Assembly (NCBI GenBank): GCA_023457895.1
Contig: JAEXAY010000020.1
Coordinates: 27,598 to 91,597 of the forward strand
Source: Pseudomonadota bacterium
GTDB taxonomy: Bacteria; Pseudomonadota; Alphaproteobacteria; Sphingomonadales; Sphingomonadaceae
Length of the DNA: 64,000 nt
Reading direction: 5' to 3'
The notes beneath the pieces are model-generated. The model saw nothing but the letters and a program-made list of their open reading frames with translations. It was not told the DNA's origin and searched no databases. A program made the translations under genes and the position numbers. Shown in pieces: positions 17,915 through 25,685 of this stretch (the first letter of the stretch is position 1; each line of letters begins with the position of its first letter).

Positions 17915-18112
17915 TTAACGGTGGTTGCGCGGACAGGTGTTGACACCCAGCAGCGAATAGGCCGGACAGGTCCGCATCACGCCGGTCAGAAACGGAACGA
18001 TACCGATATAGCCCCACACCCCGATCCTTCCCGAAGCGGCAAGACCCATCAGCACGATTCCGACAATGATACGAAGGATACGATCAGCGCTTCCCACATT
18101 GGTCTTGAACAT
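17915..18112 (-). CDS. DUF2892 (YgaP-type) small membrane protein
   Basis: 65 aa with two hydrophobic segments and the DUF2892 pattern: NVGSADRILRIIVGIVLM, then GYIGIVPFLTGVMRTCPAYSLLGVNTC. The two cysteines (CPAY, NTC) are usual for the family. The function is unknown beyond an association with sulfur-handling proteins in other genomes. The ATG at 18112 has an AAGGAGAG ribosome site; the longer frame upstream lacks one. Confidence 0.8.
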   Translation of the reverse strand: MFKTNVGSADRILRIIVGIVLMGLAASGRIGVWGYIGIVPFLTGVMRTCPAYSLLGVNTCPRNHR

Positions 18113-18445
18113 TGCCGTCACTCTCCTTTCAGGAAACAGGTGGACAGTAAAATTGGTAGCGAAGTTCACAGATCATTACACGAAAAAAGCGCGACCCGCA
18201 TTCGGGCGTCAGAGCTTCCTGCAAACGCGCGCGCCTTTGCACTACAAGTCTGGCGCACATGATATCATTTCAGAAGCTGTAATCCAAAAACGAAACGGGA
18301 ATCGTAGCCCCGCCTTGCTGGGTGCAATCAAGTTCATGTTAACAACCGGCCTGCCGTTTCTGATATATTCCGCAGTATTCTGGCCCAACTCCGACCAGCT
18401 GAACGGACGGGACTTGCAGATCATGCATAACTGGGCTGCGGATAA
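18113..18445. other. Intergenic stretch without a convincing gene
   Basis: 333 bases between the DUF2892 gene and tRNA-Ala, AT-richer than its surroundings. A plus-strand frame crosses it and includes a hydrophobic run (LTTGLPFLIYSAVFWP), but it has no ribosome site and no recognisable homology. It should hold the promoter for the DUF2892 gene. Confidence 0.5.
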
Positions 18446-18521
18446 TGGTGGAGCCTAGGGGAGTCGAACCCCTGACCTCTACACTGCCAGTGTAGCGCTC
18501 TACCAGCTGAGCTAAGGCCCC
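18446..18521 (-). tRNA. tRNA-Ala (anticodon GGC)
   Basis: A 76-nt cloverleaf on the minus strand beginning GGGGCCTTAGCTCAGC with an anticodon arm CTACA-CTGGCAG-TGTAG. The T-arm holds GGTTCGACTCC, the acceptor partner is AGGCTCC, and CCA is encoded. The 7-base loop reads CTGGCAG, so the anticodon is GGC. Confidence 0.97.
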
Positions 18522-18703
18522 GATATTGGCTGCGTCTGGTGGTTCGCATGCCGGAAGGCGACGCCTTTAGGTCAGCACGGACCTGGCTGCAAGCGCTATT
18601 TTGCTTTTTACCCGTCATCGGGCGAAATCGGGTTGCGAGGGGACTTGTGTTGGCCCATCCCGCTTGCCGGCGTTTGCACGGAAATGAAAAAGGAGAGGCC
18701 ATC

Positions 18704-19234
18704 ATGCCGTTTACGGTTCAGCAATTGTCCGATCTTGAAGACATCAAGCTGCTCAAGCATCGCTATTTCCGCGCGATCGACACCGGCAATGAAGCGCTGC
18801 TGACAACATTGTTTACCGACGATGTGTCGATCGACTATCGCGGTGCGGGCTATCGCGCGCAGCTCAAGGGCAAGACGGCGATGATCGATTTTATCGGCAC
18901 CGCGTTCAACAGCGACATCATCGCGCAGCATCAGGGCCACATGCCCGAGATCGAGTTTACCGGCCCCGACGAGGCCAGCGGCCTCTGGTATCTGGAAGAC
19001 CGGTTCATCGATCCGGCGCGGCAGACCGACACCATTGGCACCGCCATCTATCGCGACCGCTATGTTCGTACCAGCGATGGCTGGAAAATCGCGCGCAGCG
19101 AATATGACCGCGTCTATGAAACCGTTGTGCCGATCAATCAGGCAGCAATTGTCGGCACGCCCATGCTGGCGACGACCGGCCGCAAGCCGGAGCAGCGCGT
19201 CGATATCAGCCGCTATCTCACCTGGTACGACTGA
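18704..19234 (+). CDS. SnoaL/NTF2-like fold protein
   Basis: A 176-aa single-domain protein of the SnoaL_4 (NTF2-like) family. The family's opening pattern LSDLEDIKLLKHRYFRAID is followed by LFTDDVSIDYRG and a tail with IYRDRYVRTSDGWKIARSEYDR. Members include polyketide cyclases, dehydratases and many of unknown substrate; none can be named here. The ATG has AAGGAGAGG upstream. It stands alone between tRNA-Ala and the TIGR02300 gene. Confidence 0.8.
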   Translation: MPFTVQQLSDLEDIKLLKHRYFRAIDTGNEALLTTLFTDDVSIDYRGAGYRAQLKGKTAMIDFIGTAFNSDIIAQHQGHMPEIEFTGPDEASGLWYLEDRFIDPARQTDTIGTAIYRDRYVRTSDGWKIARSEYDRVYETVVPINQAAIVGTPMLATTGRKPEQRVDISRYLTWYD

Positions 19235-19267
19235 CCCCGGCAGCGGCGCCGGGGACGGGCCGGCAAC

Positions 19268-19594
19268 TCAGCTTTCGTCGTCCTCGTCGCCGCCGGCATC
19301 AACGCCGAGATCATCATCGCCGCCAAGGTCGACATCATTGTCGGGCGAGATTTCGCCGTCATCGACATCGACGTCGATATCCAGATCCGTATCGAGATCG
19401 CTGTCCTCCTGCTTTTCAGGAGCCTGCTTCTGCACTTCCTCGAACGGCAGCGGCTGCTTCGACTTGAGCACGGCTTCGGGCACCCACTGGTTGTTGCAGT
19501 TGATGCACACGACCGGGTCATCCTTGCCGAGATCGTAGAAACGGGTTCCGCATTTCGGGCAGCTGCGCTTTGTGCCCCATTCCGGCTTCACCAT
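19268..19594 (-). CDS. TIGR02300-type zinc-ribbon protein with acidic tail
   Basis: A 108-aa protein. The N terminus MVKPEWGTKRSCPKCGTRFYDLGKDDP and CINC form a CxxC...CxxC zinc ribbon with the FYDLxK motif that defines the family. After about residue 60 it becomes an Asp/Glu tail (DLDTDLDIDVDVDD, ending GGDEDDES). The role is unknown; a nucleic-acid or ribosome-related partner is only guessed from the ribbon. It diverges from aroA as in other alphaproteobacteria. A long upstream frame antisense to aroA is rejected. Confidence 0.86.
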   Translation of the reverse strand: MVKPEWGTKRSCPKCGTRFYDLGKDDPVVCINCNNQWVPEAVLKSKQPLPFEEVQKQAPEKQEDSDLDTDLDIDVDVDDGEISPDNDVDLGGDDDLGVDAGGDEDDES

Positions 19595-19735
19595 AGTGCG
19601 CCTCTTGTCCTTATATAATCTTTTCGAAAAGCATGCCTCATGGGCATAATCGGCGTGCGCCTTGCCAGAACAATGCGGCGCTGTCAAAAGCCGCGTCACA
19701 GATTCTTCAAAAAAGCCCGAGAGCCAACTCTTTCC

Positions 19736-21061
19736 ATGTCCCACGGACCTGCCCGCCCTGCCATTTTCCACGCGTCCGGCCCGCTCGGCGGCACCGCGAC
19801 GATCCCCGGTGACAAGTCGATTTCGCACCGCGCGCTGATGCTCTCGGCGCTCGCGGTCGGTGAAAGCCGGATCGAGGGGCTGCTCGAAGGCGAGGACGTG
19901 CTCGCGACCGCCGCCGCTATGCGCGCCATGGGGGCGACGATCGAACGCGCCGCGGACGGGGTGTGGAGCGTCCACGGCGTCGGCGCAGGCGGCCTGCTCC
20001 AGCCGGAGACCGCCCTCGATATGGGCAATAGCGGCACGTCGACCCGGCTGCTCATGGGTCTCGTCGCAAGCCATCCCGTTACCGCCACCTTCACCGGCGA
20101 TGCCAGCCTCTCCAAACGGCCGATGGGCCGGGTGATCGACCCGCTCTCCGCGATGGGCGCGGAGATCAGCGCCTCGCCCGGCGGGACGCTGCCGCTGATG
20201 GTGCGCGGCCTGTGTCCGGCGGTGCCCCTGACCTACCGGCTGCCGGTCGCTTCGGCGCAGGTCAAGTCTGCGGTGCTGCTCGCAGGGCTCAACACGCCGG
20301 GCATCACCACCGTGATCGAACCCGAAGCAACGCGCGACCATAGCGAGCGGATGCTGCGGGGGTTCGGCGCCGAACTGTGGGTCGAAGAGGTCGACGGCGT
20401 GCGCCACATCCACCTGCGCGGCGAGGCCGAACTCAGACCGCGGCAGATCATGGTTCCCGGCGACCCTTCCTCCGCAGCCTTTCCGGTCGTGGCCGCGCTG
20501 CTGGTGCCGGGATCGGACGTCACCATCCGCAATGTCGGGATCAACCCGACCCGCGACGGGCTGTTCAAGGTGCTGCGCGCGATGGGCGGCCATGTCGATT
20601 ATATCAATGTCCGCGAGGTCGGCGGCGAACCGGTGGCCGATCTTCATGTCAGGGCAAGCGCGCTCAAGGGCATCGAAGTCCCGGCGGACATCGCGCCTTC
20701 GATGATCGACGAATTTCCCATCCTGTTCGTCGCCGCCGCGCTGGCCGAAGGGCGCACGGTGACGCGGGGCCTCGAGGAACTGCGCGTCAAGGAATCGGAT
20801 CGCCTCACAACGATGGCGGAAGGGCTGCGGGCGATCGGCGCCAGGGTCGAGGAACGCGAAGACGGGCTCATCATCGAAGGCAGCGGCGGCGAGCTCCTTG
20901 CTGGCGGCGGGCCGATCGCGGCGAAACTCGACCACCGCATCGCGATGAGCTTCGCCATTGCCGGCCTTGTCAGCCGCAACGGCGTGGAGATCGACGACAT
21001 GAGCCCGGTGCAGACGAGCTTTCCCGGGTTCGAGACTCTGCTCGCCGGATTGGGCGCGTAG
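19736..21061 (+). CDS. aroA: 3-phosphoshikimate 1-carboxyvinyltransferase (EPSP synthase)
   Basis: A 441-aa shikimate-pathway enzyme joining phosphoenolpyruvate and shikimate-3-phosphate. Visible motifs are PGDKSISHRALML, LDMGNSGTSTRLLMG, KRPMGR, SAQVKSAVLLAGLNTPG, RDHSE, GDPSSAAFP, NPTRDG, SMIDEFPIL and LRVKESDRL. The set GDKS, SAQVK, RDHSE, NPTR is that of class II enzymes such as the Agrobacterium CP4 form. The residue equivalent to CP4 Ala100 is Gly (GNSG). The ATG at 19736 begins a normal N terminus; the frame's first 32 codons are not conserved. Confidence 0.95.
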   Translation: MSHGPARPAIFHASGPLGGTATIPGDKSISHRALMLSALAVGESRIEGLLEGEDVLATAAAMRAMGATIERAADGVWSVHGVGAGGLLQPETALDMGNSGTSTRLLMGLVASHPVTATFTGDASLSKRPMGRVIDPLSAMGAEISASPGGTLPLMVRGLCPAVPLTYRLPVASAQVKSAVLLAGLNTPGITTVIEPEATRDHSERMLRGFGAELWVEEVDGVRHIHLRGEAELRPRQIMVPGDPSSAAFPVVAALLVPGSDVTIRNVGINPTRDGLFKVLRAMGGHVDYINVREVGGEPVADLHVRASALKGIEVPADIAPSMIDEFPILFVAAALAEGRTVTRGLEELRVKESDRLTTMAEGLRAIGARVEEREDGLIIEGSGGELLAGGGPIAAKLDHRIAMSFAIAGLVSRNGVEIDDMSPVQTSFPGFETLLAGLGA

Positions 21062-21148
21062 CACGGGCGCACAGCAATAGCGTGGCTGGCGGAATGGCGG
21101 GTGATCCTGTTGCAGCGGGAACGCAGGCATGGGGAATGAAGCCGGTAT

Positions 21149-22012
21149 TCAATCCTTTATTGTGGATGGACTCGGGCGAATTCCGGCCCTTGGCAGCCCG
21201 GCCCCGGCGGGCTCAGGGTGTAAGGCTGCGAGGGCGATCGCCGCCACCATATCTTGTGGCTCGCACACGGCAGGAGGAAATTGGCGCATTTCTGCCAAAA
21301 ACACCCGCTTAGGGTGATGAAGGTGAGATGTTAGACGCTCTTCGGGCGCTCCTTGCGCACCACAAGCGGTTGGGGGTGCGCTATCCTCTTGCCGCTGCGG
21401 CTGGAGCGGGGCACTACAACTGCCGGGCAGGCGAACAGGGTGATCGGCCACCCCCAACACCGCCACTACCGCCGCGCGGGCTTCGACCTGTGCCTCGCGG
21501 CGGGCAAGCGCGGCCTCGCGCGCTTCGAGCGCGGCGCGGCGCCGCTCGAGCGCCGACGCCTGTTCGCGTTCGCGGGCGCGGCTGGTGATCACGCTTGCCA
21601 GCACCCGGTCGCGATAGATACGGCGCGTGCCGACCTGCTTGCCGCGCCGGAACAGCAGCACCACCTCGCCATCGACATAGCGGTCGGCGAGCCGTGCGCG
21701 GCTGCGCGCTATGCCGAGTTGCGCCGCGCGCGCCCAGGCCGCGGCAAAGCTTTCCGTCCCTTCGCGATCGCGCAAGCGGTAGGCCGACTGCACCGACCGC
21801 CCGCACCCGCGCGCCGCCGCCGCAACCGATCCATGCCGCGCCAGTTCGCTGATGAACAATCGCTGGAAGTAGGAGGACCAGCCATCCGCCCGCCGCCTGC
21901 GCGGCACATAAGGCATGAAAGCCGGCGCGGGCCCGGCCGGAATGGCAGCTGAAAACCCGCCGCCGGGCGCGGCCCCTTCAAGCGGACCCACGGCTTGCGC
22001 GACATAGGACAT
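21149..22012 (-). CDS. Uncharacterised protein with HTH-like region and Ala/Arg-rich coiled coil
   Basis: A 287-aa protein I cannot assign. Residues about 40-90 (LFISELARHGSVAAAARGCGRSVQSAYRLRD) look like a homeodomain-type helix-turn-helix as in phage terminase small subunits. This is followed by SRARLADRYVDGEVVLLFRRG and a charged helix (SALERRRAALEAREAALARREAQVEARA) likely to form a coiled coil. The last 90 residues are low-complexity and may not be conserved. The ATG at 22012 has AGGAG 8 bases upstream. It interrupts the usual aroA-cmk neighbourhood. Confidence 0.55.
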   Translation of the reverse strand: MSYVAQAVGPLEGAAPGGGFSAAIPAGPAPAFMPYVPRRRRADGWSSYFQRLFISELARHGSVAAAARGCGRSVQSAYRLRDREGTESFAAAWARAAQLGIARSRARLADRYVDGEVVLLFRRGKQVGTRRIYRDRVLASVITSRAREREQASALERRRAALEAREAALARREAQVEARAAVVAVLGVADHPVRLPGSCSAPLQPQRQEDSAPPTACGAQGAPEERLTSHLHHPKRVFLAEMRQFPPAVCEPQDMVAAIALAALHPEPAGAGLPRAGIRPSPSTIKD

Positions 22013-22302
22013 GGACAATACTCCTGCTGTTCAGCCAGCAAGGATGGCGGCGGGAAACCGTGTAGGACAGGGGAAAAACCGGGATGGTTCGGGGATTGGG
22101 AGGCTACGGCCCGGGCATGACAATGCAGGCGGGGCGGACCAGGAACAAGGAGGGTGAAAGAAGGTGGACATTGCACTTCCTCCTCATATCGATCATGGCA
22201 CATCATGCGCGCCGCAGATTGTTTCTCCGCGAGAATGGCAGGCGAAGCTTGGGCACGAGAAAGGCGAAGCAGATCCGGAATGACGCAAATTGGATTGCCC
22301 GC

Positions 22303-22932
22303 ATGATCATCGCCGTTGATGGGCCTGCGGCATCGGGCAAGGGGACGATTGCCAAGGCGCTTGCCGCGCATTTCGCCCTGCCGTTTCTCGACACCGGCCT
22401 TCTTTACCGCGCGGTCGGGGTGAGCGTGCTGCGTACGGGCGGCGATCCGTCCGATCCTGCCGATGCGCTCGCGGCCTGCGGGTTTGACGAGGCACTGCTC
22501 GCCGATCCTGCCCTGCGCACAGCGGAGGCGGGCGATGCGGCGTCCAAGGCTTCGGTGCATCCGGCGGTGCGCGCGGCGCTGCTCAAGCGGCAACAGGATT
22601 TTGCGCAGCAACCCGGCGGCGCGGTGCTCGACGGGCGCGATATCGGCACGGTGATCGCGCCGCAAGCCGACGCCAAGCTGTTCGTCATTGCCTCGGCGCG
22701 GGTGCGGGCCGAACGGCGGCTCAAGGAACTGGGGCGGCCGCTCGATGCGGACAGCATCGCCGCCTACACCTGCGAGATCGAAGCGCGGGATGCGCGCGAC
22801 ATGGGGCGCGCCGATGCGCCGATGCGGGCCGCGGACGATGCGCTCTTGCTTGATACGAGCGATTTGACTATAGACGCCGCCGTCCAGCAGGCCATCCGGC
22901 TTGTCGAGACCCGGATAAACCGTCAGCACTGA
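22303..22932 (+). CDS. cmk: Cytidylate kinase
   Basis: A 209-aa P-loop kinase phosphorylating CMP and dCMP. Walker A is MIIAVDGPAASGKGTIAKAL at the very N terminus, then LDTGLLYRAVG (substrate site), LDGRDIGTVIAPQADAKLFVIAS and the lid region RAERRLKEL. A 73-codon upstream extension of the frame has no homology and is left out. It lies between aroA and rpsA, the common order. Confidence 0.95.
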   Translation: MIIAVDGPAASGKGTIAKALAAHFALPFLDTGLLYRAVGVSVLRTGGDPSDPADALAACGFDEALLADPALRTAEAGDAASKASVHPAVRAALLKRQQDFAQQPGGAVLDGRDIGTVIAPQADAKLFVIASARVRAERRLKELGRPLDADSIAAYTCEIEARDARDMGRADAPMRAADDALLLDTSDLTIDAAVQQAIRLVETRINRQH

Positions 22933-22939
22933 AGCTGTC

Positions 22940-22973
22940 GGGCGCGAAGGGCTTACGCCATCGCGCCCTTTTT
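22940..22973 (+). terminator. Rho-independent terminator after cmk
   Basis: A perfect 8-bp stem GGGCGCGA / TCGCGCCC with a 13-base loop, followed directly by TTTTT. It is 7 bases past the cmk stop and separates cmk from rpsA. Confidence 0.78.
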
Positions 22974-23106
22974 GCTTTGTCCGGACTCGGCCAGAAGGAA
23001 GGTCGCGCGGGATGCTGTGCGGGCATGGGGTCCGTATGGCAGTTCGGCCAAAAGACCAGCGGACCCAACCGCTTGGCCGGAAAATGTAAACAAGGAAACT
23101 CTAACC

Positions 23107-24813
23107 ATGGCCTCTACGGCGAACCCGACCCGCGACGATTTCGCGGCAATGCTCAATGAATCTCTCGGCGGTGAAGATGGCGGCTTTGAAGGCCGCGTTG
23201 TCAAGGGCACCGTCACCGCAATCGAAAACGACATGGCTGTGATCGATGTCGGCCTCAAGTCCGAAGGCCGCGTCGCGCTGCGCGAATTTGCCGCGCCCGG
23301 CCAGAAGGCTGACTTGAAGATCGGCGACGAAGTCGAAGTCTATGTCGACCGCGTCGAAAACGCCAATGGCGAAGCGATGCTGTCGCGCGACCGCGCGCGC
23401 CGCGAAGCCGCATGGGACAAGCTCGAAGCCGAATTCACCGAAAATGCCCGCGTCGACGGCGTGATCTTCGGCCGCGTCAAGGGCGGCTTCACCGTCGATC
23501 TCGGCGGCGCCGTGGCGTTCCTCCCCGGCAGCCAGGTCGACATCCGCCCCGTCCGCGACGTCACCCCGCTGATGGACATCGCCCAGCCCTTCCAGATCCT
23601 CAAGATGGACCGCCGCCGCGGTAACATCGTTGTGTCGCGCCGCGCGATCCTTGAAGAAACCCGCGCCGAACAGCGCTCGGGCCTGATCCAGAATCTCGCC
23701 GAGGGCCAGATCATCGAAGGCGTGGTCAAGAACATCACCGATTATGGTGCGTTCGTCGATCTTGGCGGCATCGATGGCCTGCTTCACGTCACCGACCTGT
23801 CGTACAAGCGCATCAACCACCCGTCGGAAATGATCAACATCGGCGACACGGTGAAGGTGCAGATCATCCGCATCAACAAGGATACGCAGCGCATCAGCCT
23901 CGGCATGAAGCAGCTCGAATCGGATCCGTGGGAAGGTCTGGAAGCCAAGTACCCGGTCGGCGCCAAGCTCAAGGGCAACATCACCAACATCACCGAATAT
24001 GGTGCGTTTGTTGAACTCGAACCCGGCATCGAAGGTCTTGTCCACGTTTCCGAAATGTCGTGGACCAAGAAGAATGTCCACCCGGGCAAGATCGTTTCAA
24101 CCAGCCAGGAAGTCGAAGTCGTGGTGCTCGAGGTCGATGCCGACAAGCGCCGCATTTCGCTCGGCCTCAAGCAGGCGCAGGACAATCCCTGGGAAGCCTT
24201 CGCGGCCAAGCATCCGATCGGCTCGATGGTCGAAGGTGAAGTCAAGAACGCAACCGAATTCGGCCTGTTCGTCGGTCTCGACGGCGATGTCGACGGCATG
24301 GTCCACATGTCGGATATCGCCTGGGGCATTTCGGGCGAAGACGCGCTCAACCTCCACCGCAAGGGCGAGGTGGTGAAGGCGATCGTGCTCGACATCGACC
24401 CGGACAAGGAGCGCATCTCGCTCGGCATGAAGCAGCTTGAAAAGGGTGCTCCGGCCGCTGGCGGCGCTTCGGCTTCGTCGAACCTCAACAAGAACCAGGT
24501 CGTCACTGTCACGGTGCTCGAAGTCCGCGACGGTGGCCTGGAAGTCCAGGCGGGCGACGACGGCGCAACTGGTTTCATCAAGCGCGCCGACCTCGGCCGC
24601 GACCGCGACGAACAGCGCCCCGACCGTTTCCAGGTCGGTCAGAAGATCGACGCCATGGTGATCGGTTTCGACCGTTCGAAGAAGCCCAACTTCTCCGTGA
24701 AGGCGATGCAGATCGCCGAGGAAAAGCAGGCCGTCGCGCAATATGGTTCGTCGGATTCGGGCGCATCGCGCGGCGACATCCTTGGCGAAGCGCTGAAGGC
24801 CAAGAAGGACTAA
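23107..24813 (+). CDS. rpsA: 30S ribosomal protein S1
   Basis: 568 aa with six S1/OB-fold RNA-binding domains in tandem. They are recognisable by repeats such as GVVKNITDYGAFVDLGGIDGLLHVTD, GNITNITEYGAFVELEPGIEGLVHVSE and GEVKNATEFGLFVGLDGDVDGMVHMSD, plus interdomain RISLGMKQLE blocks. It binds mRNA during initiation. Start MASTANPTRDDFAAML follows AAGGAAAC. The leader of about 130 bases has TTCGGCCAA and TTGGCCGGAA inverted segments that could form a regulatory hairpin; S1 autoregulation is known in other bacteria. Confidence 0.97.
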   Translation: MASTANPTRDDFAAMLNESLGGEDGGFEGRVVKGTVTAIENDMAVIDVGLKSEGRVALREFAAPGQKADLKIGDEVEVYVDRVENANGEAMLSRDRARREAAWDKLEAEFTENARVDGVIFGRVKGGFTVDLGGAVAFLPGSQVDIRPVRDVTPLMDIAQPFQILKMDRRRGNIVVSRRAILEETRAEQRSGLIQNLAEGQIIEGVVKNITDYGAFVDLGGIDGLLHVTDLSYKRINHPSEMINIGDTVKVQIIRINKDTQRISLGMKQLESDPWEGLEAKYPVGAKLKGNITNITEYGAFVELEPGIEGLVHVSEMSWTKKNVHPGKIVSTSQEVEVVVLEVDADKRRISLGLKQAQDNPWEAFAAKHPIGSMVEGEVKNATEFGLFVGLDGDVDGMVHMSDIAWGISGEDALNLHRKGEVVKAIVLDIDPDKERISLGMKQLEKGAPAAGGASASSNLNKNQVVTVTVLEVRDGGLEVQAGDDGATGFIKRADLGRDRDEQRPDRFQVGQKIDAMVIGFDRSKKPNFSVKAMQIAEEKQAVAQYGSSDSGASRGDILGEALKAKKD

Positions 24814-24853
24814 GCATCCGGGCCATTTCCGGCCGGATACCGGACGTATTATT

Positions 24854-24889
24854 AAATAGCCCGTGCAGGGGAACCTGCGCGGGCTATTT
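24854..24889 (+). terminator. Rho-independent terminator after rpsA
   Basis: A 16-bp stem AAATAGCCCGTGCAGG / CCTGCGCGGGCTATTT with one G-T pair and a 4-base loop. It is flanked by A- and T-rich ends, so it could act in both directions, and lies 40 bases past the rpsA stop. Confidence 0.85.
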
Positions 24890-25100
24890 ACGTTGAACAA
24901 TGATTGGCCGCTTTCAGGTTGTTGACTTCAATTACCATATCCCGATGTAAAATTTGATTTTCACGCGGAGATGCGGCAGGAAATGTAAAATATTGATCGC
25001 AGGAATGGCTGCAGCCTGCCCGCGGTTTCGTGGATAAATAGTAGCTGTTTGAACTTTCTATCAAAAATAGACCAGTGTTCGTCAGCATGAGGATGCTTAC

Positions 25101-25382
25101 ATGATTCGATCTGAACTGGTGCAGAAACTCGCCGATGCCAACCCCGACCTGAAGCTTGCCGAGGTCGAACATATTGTCGATATCTTCCTCGAAGAAATGA
25201 TTGGCCAGCTTGCAGCGGGCGGCCGGGTGGAACTGCGTGGCTTCGGAGCCTTTTCAACGCGCGCCCGCGACGCGCGCGTCGGGCGCAATCCGCGCACCGG
25301 CGAGGCGGTTCAGGTGGAAGCCAAACGCGTTCCCTATTTCAAGCCCGGCAAGGAAATGCGAGAGCGGCTAAACGTCAGCTGA
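25101..25382 (+). CDS. ihfB: Integration host factor subunit beta
   Basis: A 93-aa HU/IHF-family DNA-bending protein. MIRSELVQKLADANPDL and VELRGFGAFSTR are typical of IHF-beta; GRNPRTGEAVQVEAKRVPYFKPGKEMRERLN is the DNA-intercalating arm with the conserved Pro in RNPRTG. It follows rpsA as in most proteobacteria, but behind a strong terminator and a 211-base AT-richer gap that must hold its own promoter. Confidence 0.96.
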   Translation: MIRSELVQKLADANPDLKLAEVEHIVDIFLEEMIGQLAAGGRVELRGFGAFSTRARDARVGRNPRTGEAVQVEAKRVPYFKPGKEMRERLNVS

Positions 25383-25496
25383 CGCCCCGTCCGGCTTTCA
25401 TCCAAAATCTCGGCGCGAGGGGGCGGATGTGCTTTTTCTGCACTTGCGCCGCCCGATCGCCTTTGCCATGCAGCGCGCGACCGGCAGCCCGGCAAT

Positions 25497-25582
25497 GCGG
25501 ACGTGGCGAAATGGTAGACGCAGCAGACTTAAAATCTGTTTTCCATCTGGAAGTGCGGGTTCAAGTCCCGCCGTCCGCACCA
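25497..25582 (+). tRNA. tRNA-Leu (anticodon TAA)
   Basis: An 86-nt tRNA with a long variable arm. The acceptor is GCGGACG / CGTCCGC, the anticodon arm CAGA-CTTAAAA-TCTG gives anticodon TAA, the T-arm is GGTTCAAGTCC, and CCA is encoded. The size and class II variable arm fit leucine. Confidence 0.97.
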
Positions 25583-25685
25583 GCATCCTGAACATAACCC
25601 CGTGCTATCCCTTTTTGCGAAGCGCGTCCCGCTCCGGCTCATCTTATCGGTTGGCGCTGGGCTGGAGCGCCGCTACATCGGACCC

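Noticed and set aside
18066..18458. 130-codon plus-strand frame between DUF2892 and tRNA-Ala
   Set aside because: It contains a hydrophobic run but no start signal or homology, and it runs into the tRNA gene.
19595..21130. Upstream extension of the TIGR02300 gene (620 codons in all)
   Set aside because: It is antisense to aroA; only the last 108 codons match a real family and have a proper start.
22972..24081. Minus-strand frames under rpsA
   Set aside because: Shadow of the S1 repeats; no start signals and no homology.
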